Source: Tritrichomonas musculus
Lineage: Eukaryota; Parabasalia; Tritrichomonadida; Tritrichomonadidae
DNA length: 64,000 nt
Reading direction: 5' to 3'
Assembly: GCA_039105265.1 (NCBI GenBank)
Contig: JAPFFF010000062.1
Span: 1-64,000, forward strand
The first letter of the stretch is position 1; each line of letters begins with the position of its first letter. Positions 1-11,300 of this stretch are shown piece after piece. Below the pieces are notes generated by a model. It was not told where the DNA came from. It did not search any database and saw nothing but the letters and a program-made list of their open reading frames with translations. Both the position numbers and the translations under genes were made by a program.

Positions 1-40
1 ATTTATTCCAGACATTTTCTTGAAATAAGAAATAAAAAGT

Positions 41-46
41 AAAAAA
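41..46 (-). terminator. Pol III terminator of copy 1 (typical of the array)
   Basis: A run of six Ts on the minus strand follows the tRNA 3' end after the bases CTAGAAAA. Every unit I looked at has five or six Ts at this place, either before GTAC-like spacer or before CATTTTTAC, so each gene is an independent transcription unit. Confidence 0.8.
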
Positions 47-118
47 TTTTCTAGTGAGGAATCGAACCTCAATCTTCGGCTTCAAAGGCCAACGTGCTTG
101 CCATTACACCACAAGAAA
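47..118 (-). tRNA. Reference copy 1 of tRNA-Gln(UUG)
   Basis: This is the first complete copy and is used here for numbering. The A box TGGTGTAATGG (tRNA nt 8-18) lies at 101-111 and the B box GGTTCGATTCC, a perfect consensus match, at 58-68, so RNA polymerase III transcription is expected. No intron interrupts the anticodon arm. The 3' CCA is not encoded; discriminator A is followed at once by Ts. Two features are unusual and shared by the whole array: the acceptor stem starts with U1-A72 rather than the G1-C72 common in eukaryotes, and nt 6 and 67 are both U, an unpaired step within the acceptor stem. The D loop keeps GG, and the variable loop has only four bases. Confidence 0.95.
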
Positions 119-175
119 CTCTTGTGAATCATATCTAAAATCAACTGTTATATTTGATTTATATTGATTTATTTC
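110..175 (-). promoter_or_regulatory. Conserved 5' flank of tRNA-Gln units (copy 1 shown)
   Basis: About 60 bp before each gene are nearly constant across the array, in contrast to the spacer beyond. It holds a TATA-like AAATATAAC (148-155) about 31 bp before nt 1, two tandem copies of AAATAAATCA further out, and CACAAGAG next to the gene, whose CAA could be a start site as in many AT-rich Pol III genes. The leader TCTTGTG (plus strand 120-126) is the exact inverted complement of 110-116, which is tRNA nt 3-9. The precursor could therefore form a 7-bp hairpin with a 3-nt loop that contains the RNase P cut site. Many copies have T for C at the outer leader base, which still permits a G-U pair. 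Confidence 0.6.
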
Positions 176-3100
176 AGACATTTTAAAATAAAAAAACAAA
201 ATAAAAAGTAAAAATGAAAAAATTTTCTAGTGAGGAATCGAACCTCAATCTTCGGCTTCAAAGGCCAACGTGCTTGCCATTACACCACAAGAAACTCTTG
301 TGAATCATATTTTAAATCAACTGTTATATTTGATTTATTTTGATTTATTTCAGACATTTTAAAATAAAAAAACAAAATAAAAAGTAAAAATGAAAAAATT
401 TTCTAGTGAGGAATCGAACCTCAATCTTCGGCTTCAAAGGCCAACGTGCTTGCCATTACACCACAAGAAACTCTTGTAAATCATATCTAAAATCAACTGT
501 TATATTTGATTTATTTTGATTTATTTCAGACATTTTCTAAAAAAACAAAATGAAAAGTAAAAAATTTTCTAGTGAGGAATCGAACCTCAATCTTCGGCTT
601 CAAAGGCCAACGTGCTTGCCATTACACCACAAGAAACTCTTGTGAATCATATCTAAAATCAACTGTTATATTTGATTTATTTTGATTTATTCCAGACATT
701 TTAAAAAAAATAAAAAGTAAAAATGAAAAAATTTTCTAGTGAGGAATCGAACCTCAATCTTCGGCTTCAAAGGCCAACGTGCTTGCCATTACACCACAAG
801 AAACTCTTGTGAATCATATCTAAAATCAACTGTTATATTTGATTTATTTTGATTTATTCCAGACATTTTAAAAAAAATAAAAAGTAAAAATGAAAAAATT
901 TTCTAGTGAGGAATCGAACCTCAATCTTCGGCTTCAAAGGCCAACGTGCTTGCCATTACACCACAAGAAACTCTTGTGAATCATATTTAAAATCAACTGT
1001 TATATTTGATTTATATTGATTTATTTCAGACATTTTCTAAAAAAACAAAATAAAAAGTAAAAATGAAAAAATTTTCTAGTGAGGAATCGAACCTCAATCT
1101 TCGGCTTCAAAGGCCAACGTGCTTGCCATTACACCACAAGAAACTCTTGTGAATCATATTTTAAATCAACTGTTGTATTTGATTTCGTTTGATTTATTTC
1201 AGACTTTTTTTTAAAAAAAAAATGAAAAAGTAAAAAATTTTCTAGTGAGGAATCGAACCTCAATCTTCGGCTTCAAAGGCCAACGTGCTTGCCATTACAC
1301 CACAAGAAACTCTTGTGAATCATATTTAAAATCAACTGTTATATTTGATTTATTTTGATTTATTCCAGACATTTGAAAATAAAAAAACAAAATAAAAAGT
1401 AAAAATGAAAAAATTTTCTAGTGAGGAATCGAACCTCAATCTTCGGCTTCAAAGGCCAACGTGCTTGCCATTACACCACAAGAAACTCTTGTGAATCATA
1501 TCTAAAATCAACTGTTATATTTGATTTATTTTGATTTATTTCAGACATTTTCTAAAAAAACAAAATGAAAAGTAAAAAATTTTCTAGTGAGGAATCGAAC
1601 CTCAATCTTCGGCTTCAAAGGCCAACGTGCTTGCCATTACACCACAAGAAACTCTTGTGAATCATATCTAAAATCAACTGTTATATTTGATTTATTTTGA
1701 TTTATTCCAGACATTTGAAAATAAAAAAACAAAATAAAAAGTAAAAATGAAAAAATTTTCTAGTGAGGAATCGAACCTCAATCTTCGGCTTCAAAGGCCA
1801 ACGTGCTTGCCATTACACCACAAGAAACTCTTGTGAATCATATTTAAAATCAACTGTTATATTTGATTTATTTTGATTTATTTCAGACATTTTCTAAAAA
1901 AACAAAATAAAAAGTAAAAATGAAAAAATTTTCTAGTGAGGAATCGAACCTCAATCTTCGGCTTCAAAGGCCAACGTGCTTGCCATTACACCACAAGAAA
2001 CTCTTGTGAATCATATTTAAAATCAACTGTTATATTTGATTTATTTTGATTTATTTCAGACATTTTCTAAAAAAACAAAATAAAAAGTAAAAATGAAAAA
2101 ATTTTCTAGTGAGGAATCGAACCTCAATCTTCGGCTTCAAAGGCCAACGTGCTTGCCATTACACCACAAGAAACTCTTGTGAATCATATCTAAAATCAAC
2201 TGTTATATTTGATTTATATTGATTTATTCCAGACATTTTCTTGAAATAAGAAATAAAAAGTAAAAAATTTTCTAGTGAGGAATCGAACCTCAATCTTCGG
2301 CTTCAAAGGCCAACGTGCTTGCCATTACACCACAAGAAACTCTTGTGAATCATATCTAAAATCAACTGTTATATTTGATTTATTTTGATTTATTTCAGAC
2401 ATTTTCTAAAAAAACAAAATAAAAAGTAAAAATGAAAAAATTTTCTAGTGAGGAATCGAACCTCAATCTTCGGCTTCAAAGGCCAACGTGCTTGCCATTA
2501 CACCACAAGAAACTCTTGTGAATCATATTTTAAATCAACTGTTATATTTGATTTATTTTGATTTATTTCAGACATTTTAAAATAAAAAAACAAAATAAAA
2601 AGTAAAAATGAAAAAATTTTCTAGTGAGGAATCGAACCTCAATCTTCGGCTTCAAAGGCCAACGTGCTTGCCATTACACCACAAGAAACTCTTGTAAATC
2701 ATATCTAAAATCAACTGTTATATTTGATTTATTTTGATTTATTTCAGACATTTTCTAAAAAAACAAAATGAAAAGTAAAAAATTTTCTAGTGAGGAATCG
2801 AACCTCAATCTTCGGCTTCAAAGGCCAACGTGCTTGCCATTACACCACAAGAAACTCTTGTGAATCATATTTTAAATCAACTGTTATATTTGATTTATTT
2901 TGATTTATTTCAGACATTTTAAAATAAAAAAACAAAATAAAAAGTAAAAATGAAAAAATTTTCTAGTGAGGAATCGAACCTCAATCTTCGGCTTCAAAGG
3001 CCAACGTGCTTGCCATTACACCACAAGAAACTCTTGTAAATCATATCTAAAATCAACTGTTATATTTGATTTATTTTGATTTATTTCAGACATTTTCTAA

Positions 3101-5861
3101 AAAAACAAAATGAAAAGTAAAAAATTTTCTAGTGAGGAATCGAACCTCAATCTTCGGCTTCAAAGGCCAACGTGCTTGCCATTACACCACAAGAAACTCT
3201 TGTGAATCATATCTAAAATCAACTGTTATATTTGATTTATATTGATTTATTTCAGACATTTTAAAATAAAAAAACAAAATAAAAAGTAAAAATGAAAAAA
3301 TTTTCTAGTGAGGAATCGAACCTCAATCTTCGGCTTCAAAGGCCAACGTGCTTGCCATTACACCACAAGAAACTCTTGTGAATCATATTTTAAATCAACT
3401 GTTATATTTGATTTATTTTGATTTATTTCAGACATTTTAAAATAAAAAAACAAAATAAAAAGTAAAAATGAAAAAATTTTCTAGTGAGGAATCGAACCTC
3501 AATCTTCGGCTTCAAAGGCCAACGTGCTTGCCATTACACCACAAGAAACTCTTGTAAATCATATCTAAAATCAACTGTTATATTTGATTTATTTTGATTT
3601 ATTTCAGACATTTTAAAAAAAACAAAATAAAAAGTAAAAAATTTTCTAGTGAGGAATCGAACCTCAATCTTCGGCTTCAAAGGCCAACGTGCTTGCCATT
3701 ACACCACAAGAAACTCTTGTGAATCATATCTAAAATCAACTGTTATATTTGATTTATTTTGATTTATTTCAGACATTTTCTAAAAAAACAAAATAAAAAG
3801 TAAAAATGAAAAAATTTTCTAGTGAGGAATCGAACCTCAATCTTCGGCTTCAAAGGCCAACGTGCTTGCCATTACACCACAAGAAACTCTTGTGAATCAT
3901 ATCTAAAATCAACTGTTATATTTGATTTATTTTGATTTATTCCAGACATTTTAAAATAAAAAAACAAAATAAAAAGTAAAAATGAAAAAATTTTCTAGTG
4001 AGGAATCGAACCTCAATCTTCGGCTTCAAAGGCCAACGTGCTTGCCATTACACCACAAGAAACTCTTGTGAATCATATTTAAAATCAACTGTTATATTTG
4101 ATTTATATTGATTTATTCCAGACATTTTCTAAAAAAACAAAATAAAAAGTAAAAAATTTTCTAGTGAGGAATCGAACCTCAATCTTCGGCTTCAAAGGCC
4201 AACGTGCTTGCCATTACACCACAAGAAACTCTTGTGAATCATATCTAAAATCAACTGTTATATTTGATTTATATTGATTTATTCCAGACATTTTCTTGAA
4301 ATAAGAAATAAAAAGTAAAAAATTTTCTAGTGAGGAATCGAACCTCAATCTTCGGCTTCAAAGGCCAACGTGCTTGCCATTACACCACAAGAAACTCTTG
4401 TGAATCATATCTAAAATCAACTGTTATATTTGATTTATTTTGATTTATTCCAGACATTTTAAAATAAAAAAACAAAATAAAAAGTAAAAATGAAAAAATT
4501 TTCTAGTGAGGAATCGAACCTCAATCTTCGGCTTCAAAGGCCAACGTGCTTGCCATTACACCACAAGAAACTCTTGTGAATCATATCTAAAATCAACTGT
4601 TATATTTGATTTATATTGATTTATTTCAGACATTTTAAAATAAAAAAACAAAATAAAAAGTAAAAATGAAAAAATTTTCTAGTGAGGAATCGAACCTCAA
4701 TCTTCGGCTTCAAAGGCCAACGTGCTTGCCATTACACCACAAGAAACTCTTGTGAATCATATCTAAAATCAACTGTTATATTTGATTTATTTTGATTTAT
4801 TCCAGACATTTTAAAATAAAAAAACAAAATAAAAAGTAAAAATGAAAAAATTTTCTAGTGAGGAATCGAACCTCAATCTTCGGCTTCAAAGGCCAACGTG
4901 CTTGCCATTACACCACAAGAAACTCTTGTGAATCATATCTAAAATCAACTGTTATATTTGATTTATTTTGATTTATTCCAGACATTTTAAAAAAAAAAAA
5001 TGAAAAGTAAAAAATTTTCTAGTGAGGAATCGAACCTCAATCTTCGGCTTCAAAGGCCAACGTGCTTGCCATTACACCACAAGAAACTCTTGTGAATCAT
5101 ATCTAAAATCAACTGTTATATTTGATTTATTTTGATTTATTCCAGACATTTTAAAATAAAAAAACAAAATAAAAAGTAAAAATGAAAAAATTTTCTAGTG
5201 AGGAATCGAACCTCAATCTTCGGCTTCAAAGGCCAACGTGCTTGCCATTACACCACAAGAAACTCTTGTGAATCATATCTAAAATCAACTGTTATATTTG
5301 ATTTATTTTGATTTATTTCAGACATTTTCTAAAAAAACAAAATGAAAAGTAAAAAATTTTCTAGTGAGGAATCGAACCTCAATCTTCGGCTTCAAAGGCC
5401 AACGTGCTTGCCATTACACCACAAGAAACTCTTGTGAATCATATCTAAAATCAACTGTTATATTTGATTTATTTTGATTTATTTCAGACATTTTAAAAAA
5501 AACAAAATAAAAAGTAAAAAATTTTCTAGTGAGGAATCGAACCTCAATCTTCGGCTTCAAAGGCCAACGTGCTTGCCATTACACCACAAGAAACTCTTGT
5601 GAATCATATTTAAAATCAACTGTTATATTTGATTTATTTTGATTTATTTCAGACATTTTCTAAAAAAACAAAATAAAAAGTAAAAATGAAAAAATTTTCT
5701 AGTGAGGAATCGAACCTCAATCTTCGGCTTCAAAGGCCAACGTGCTTGCCATTACACCACAAGAAACTCTTGTGAATCATATTTAAAATCAACTGTTATA
5801 TTTGATTTATTTTGATTTATTCCAGACATTTTAAAAAAAATAAAAAGTAAAAATGAAAAAA

Positions 5862-5933
5862 TTTTCTAGTGAAGAATCGAACCTCAATCTTCGGCTTCAA
5901 AGGCCAACGTGCTTGCCATTACACCACAAGAAA
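5862..5933 (-). tRNA. tRNA-Gln copy 35 with C62U
   Basis: This copy has A instead of G at 5873 on the plus strand, which is C62 to U in the tRNA. It changes a G-C pair of the T stem to a G-U wobble and alters the last base of the B box. Copy 49 carries the same change. These were the only two changes within the tRNA body that I noticed by eye. Confidence 0.85.
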
Positions 5934-8241
5934 CTCTTGTGAATCATATTTAAAATCAACTGTTATATTTGATTTATTTTGATTTATTCCAGACATTTGA
6001 AAATAAAAAAACAAAATAAAAAGTAAAAATGAAAAAATTTTCTAGTGAGGAATCGAACCTCAATCTTCGGCTTCAAAGGCCAACGTGCTTGCCATTACAC
6101 CACAAGAAACTCTTGTGAATCATATCTAAAATCAACTGTTATATTTGATTTATTTTGATTTATTTCAGACATTTTCTAAAAAAACAAAATGAAAAGTAAA
6201 AAATTTTCTAGTGAGGAATCGAACCTCAATCTTCGGCTTCAAAGGCCAACGTGCTTGCCATTACACCACAAGAAACTCTTGTGAATCATATCTAAAATCA
6301 ACTGTTATATTTGATTTATTTTGATTTATTCCAGACATTTTCTTGAAATAAGAAATAAAAAGTAAAAAATTTTCTAGTGAGGAATCGAACCTCAATCTTC
6401 GGCTTCAAAGGCCAACGTGCTTGCCATTACACCACAAGAAACTCTTGTGAATCATATCTAAAATCAACTGTTATATTTGATTTATTTTGATTTATTTCAG
6501 ACATTTTCTAAAAAAACAAAATAAAAAGTAAAAATGAAAAAATTTTCTAGTGAGGAATCGAACCTCAATCTTCGGCTTCAAAGGCCAACGTGCTTGCCAT
6601 TACACCACAAGAAACTCTTGTGAATCATATCTAAAATCAACTGTTATATTTGATTTATTTTGATTTATTTCAGACATTTTCTAAAAAAACAAAATGAAAA
6701 GTAAAAAATTTTCTAGTGAGGAATCGAACCTCAATCTTCGGCTTCAAAGGCCAACGTGCTTGCCATTACACCACAAGAAACTCTTGTGAATCATATCTAA
6801 AATCAACTGTTATATTTGATTTATTTTGATTTATTCCAGACATTTTCTTGAAATAAGAAATAAAAAGTAAAAAATTTTCTAGTGAGGAATCGAACCTCAA
6901 TCTTCGGCTTCAAAGGCCAACGTGCTTGCCATTACACCACAAGAAACTCTTGTGAATCATATCTAAAATCAACTGTTATATTTGATTTATATTGATTTAT
7001 TTCAGACATTTTAAAATAAAAAAACAAAATAAAAAGTAAAAATGAAAAAATTTTCTAGTGAGGAATCGAACCTCAATCTTCGGCTTCAAAGGCCAACGTG
7101 CTTGCCATTACACCACAAGAAACTCTTGTGAATCATATTTTAAATCAACTGTTATATTTGATTTATTTTGATTTATTTCAGACATTTTAAAATAAAAAAA
7201 CAAAATAAAAAGTAAAAATGAAAAAATTTTCTAGTGAGGAATCGAACCTCAATCTTCGGCTTCAAAGGCCAACGTGCTTGCCATTACACCACAAGAAACT
7301 CTTGTAAATCATATCTAAAATCAACTGTTATATTTGATTTATTTTGATTTATTTCAGACATTTTAAAAAAAACAAAATAAAAAGTAAAAAATTTTCTAGT
7401 GAGGAATCGAACCTCAATCTTCGGCTTCAAAGGCCAACGTGCTTGCCATTACACCACAAGAAACTCTTGTGAATCATATCTAAAATCAACTGTTATATTT
7501 GATTTATTTTGATTTATTTCAGACATTTTCTAAAAAAACAAAATAAAAAGTAAAAATGAAAAAATTTTCTAGTGAGGAATCGAACCTCAATCTTCGGCTT
7601 CAAAGGCCAACGTGCTTGCCATTACACCACAAGAAACTCTTGTGAATCATATCTAAAATCAACTGTTATATTTGATTTATTTTGATTTATTCCAGACATT
7701 TTAAAAAAAACAAAATAAAAAGTAAAAATGAAAAAATTTTCTAGTGAGGAATCGAACCTCAATCTTCGGCTTCAAAGGCCAACGTGCTTGCCATTACACC
7801 ACAAGAAACTCTTGTGAATCATATCTAAAATCAACTGTTATATTTGATTTATTTTGATTTATTTCAGACATTTTAAAAAAAACAAAATAAAAAGTAAAAA
7901 ATTTTCTAGTGAGGAATCGAACCTCAATCTTCGGCTTCAAAGGCCAACGTGCTTGCCATTACACCACAAGAAACTCTTGTGAATCATATTTAAAATCAAC
8001 TGTTATATTTGATTTATTTTGATTTATTTCAGACATTTTCTAAAAAAACAAAATAAAAAGTAAAAATGAAAAAATTTTCTAGTGAGGAATCGAACCTCAA
8101 TCTTCGGCTTCAAAGGCCAACGTGCTTGCCATTACACCACAAGAAACTCTTGTGAATCATATTTAAAATCAACTGTTATATTTGATTTATTTTGATTTAT
8201 TCCAGACATTTTAAAAAAAATAAAAAGTAAAAATGAAAAAA

Positions 8242-8313
8242 TTTTCTAGTGAAGAATCGAACCTCAATCTTCGGCTTCAAAGGCCAACGTGCTTGCCATT
8301 ACACCACAAGAAA
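8242..8313 (-). tRNA. tRNA-Gln copy 49 with C62U
   Basis: Same C62-to-U variant as copy 35, at 8253, exactly 2,380 bp further on. The neighbouring spacer types also match, so the two variants are one mutation that was duplicated with a block of about 14 units rather than two events. Confidence 0.85.
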
Positions 8314-11300
8314 CTCTTGTGAATCATATTTAAAATCAACTGTTATATTTGATTTATTTTGATTTATTCCAGACATTTGAAAATAAAAAAACAAAATAAA
8401 AAGTAAAAATGAAAAAATTTTCTAGTGAGGAATCGAACCTCAATCTTCGGCTTCAAAGGCCAACGTGCTTGCCATTACACCACAAGAAACTCTTGTGAAT
8501 CATATCTAAAATCAACTGTTATATTTGATTTATTTTGATTTATTTCAGACATTTTCTAAAAAAACAAAATGAAAAGTAAAAAATTTTCTAGTGAGGAATC
8601 GAACCTCAATCTTCGGCTTCAAAGGCCAACGTGCTTGCCATTACACCACAAGAAACTCTTGTGAATCATATCTAAAATCAACTGTTATATTTGATTTATT
8701 TTGATTTATTCCAGACATTTTCTTGAAATAAGAAATAAAAAGTAAAAAATTTTCTAGTGAGGAATCGAACCTCAATCTTCGGCTTCAAAGGCCAACGTGC
8801 TTGCCATTACACCACAAGAAACTCTTGTGAATCATATCTAAAATCAACTGTTATATTTGATTTATATTGATTTATTTCAGACATTTTAAAATAAAAAAAC
8901 AAAATAAAAAGTAAAAATGAAAAAATTTTCTAGTGAGGAATCGAACCTCAATCTTCGGCTTCAAAGGCCAACGTGCTTGCCATTACACCACAAGAAACTC
9001 TTGTGAATCATATTTTAAATCAACTGTTATATTTGATTTATTTTGATTTATTTCAGACATTTTAAAATAAAAAAACAAAATAAAAAGTAAAAATGAAAAA
9101 ATTTTCTAGTGAGGAATCGAACCTCAATCTTCGGCTTCAAAGGCCAACGTGCTTGCCATTACACCACAAGAAACTCTTGTAAATCATATCTAAAATCAAC
9201 TGTTATATTTGATTTATTTTGATTTATTTCAGACATTTTCTAAAAAAACAAAATGAAAAGTAAAAAATTTTCTAGTGAGGAATCGAACCTCAATCTTCGG
9301 CTTCAAAGGCCAACGTGCTTGCCATTACACCACAAGAAACTCTTGTGAATCATATCTAAAATCAACTGTTATATTTGATTTATTTTGATTTATTCCAGAC
9401 ATTTTAAAAAAAATAAAAAGTAAAAATGAAAAAATTTTCTAGTGAGGAATCGAACCTCAATCTTCGGCTTCAAAGGCCAACGTGCTTGCCATTACACCAC
9501 AAGAAACTCTTGTGAATCATATCTAAAATCAACTGTTATATTTGATTTATTTTGATTTATTCCAGACATTTTAAAATAAAAAAACAAAATAAAAAGTAAA
9601 AATGAAAAAATTTTCTAGTGAGGAATCGAACCTCAATCTTCGGCTTCAAAGGCCAACGTGCTTGCCATTACACCACAAGAAACTCTTGTGAATCATATTT
9701 AAAATCAACTGTTATATTTGATTTATATTGATTTATTTCAGACATTTTCTAAAAAAACAAAATAAAAAGTAAAAAATTTTCTAGTGAGGAATCGAACCTC
9801 AATCTTCGGCTTCAAAGGCCAACGTGCTTGCCATTACACCACAAGAAACTCTTGTGAATCATATTTTAAATCAACTGTTGTATTTGATTTCGTTTGATTT
9901 ATTTCAGACTTTTTTTTAAAAAAAAAATGAAAAAGTAAAAAATTTTCTAGTGAGGAATCGAACCTCAATCTTCGGCTTCAAAGGCCAACGTGCTTGCCAT
10001 TACACCACAAGAAACTCTTGTGAATCATATTTAAAATCAACTGTTATATTTGATTTATTTTGATTTATTCCAGACATTTGAAAATAAAAAAACAAAATAA
10101 AAAGTAAAAATGAAAAAATTTTCTAGTGAGGAATCGAACCTCAATCTTCGGCTTCAAAGGCCAACGTGCTTGCCATTACACCACAAGAAACTCTTGTGAA
10201 TCATATCTAAAATCAACTGTTATATTTGATTTATTTTGATTTATTTCAGACATTTTCTAAAAAAACAAAATGAAAAGTAAAAAATTTTCTAGTGAGGAAT
10301 CGAACCTCAATCTTCGGCTTCAAAGGCCAACGTGCTTGCCATTACACCACAAGAAACTCTTGTGAATCATATCTAAAATCAACTGTTATATTTGATTTAT
10401 TTTGATTTATTCCAGACATTTGAAAATAAAAAAACAAAATAAAAAGTAAAAATGAAAAAATTTTCTAGTGAGGAATCGAACCTCAATCTTCGGCTTCAAA
10501 GGCCAACGTGCTTGCCATTACACCACAAGAAACTCTTGTGAATCATATTTAAAATCAACTGTTATATTTGATTTATTTTGATTTATTTCAGACATTTTCT
10601 AAAAAAACAAAATAAAAAGTAAAAATGAAAAAATTTTCTAGTGAGGAATCGAACCTCAATCTTCGGCTTCAAAGGCCAACGTGCTTGCCATTACACCACA
10701 AGAAACTCTTGTGAATCATATTTAAAATCAACTGTTATATTTGATTTATTTTGATTTATTTCAGACATTTTCTAAAAAAACAAAATAAAAAGTAAAAATG
10801 AAAAAATTTTCTAGTGAGGAATCGAACCTCAATCTTCGGCTTCAAAGGCCAACGTGCTTGCCATTACACCACAAGAAACTCTTGTGAATCATATCTAAAA
10901 TCAACTGTTATATTTGATTTATATTGATTTATTCCAGACATTTTCTTGAAATAAGAAATAAAAAGTAAAAAATTTTCTAGTGAGGAATCGAACCTCAATC
11001 TTCGGCTTCAAAGGCCAACGTGCTTGCCATTACACCACAAGAAACTCTTGTGAATCATATCTAAAATCAACTGTTATATTTGATTTATTTTGATTTATTT
11101 CAGACATTTTCTAAAAAAACAAAATAAAAAGTAAAAATGAAAAAATTTTCTAGTGAGGAATCGAACCTCAATCTTCGGCTTCAAAGGCCAACGTGCTTGC
11201 CATTACACCACAAGAAACTCTTGTGAATCATATTTTAAATCAACTGTTATATTTGATTTATTTTGATTTATTTCAGACATTTTAAAATAAAAAAACAAAA

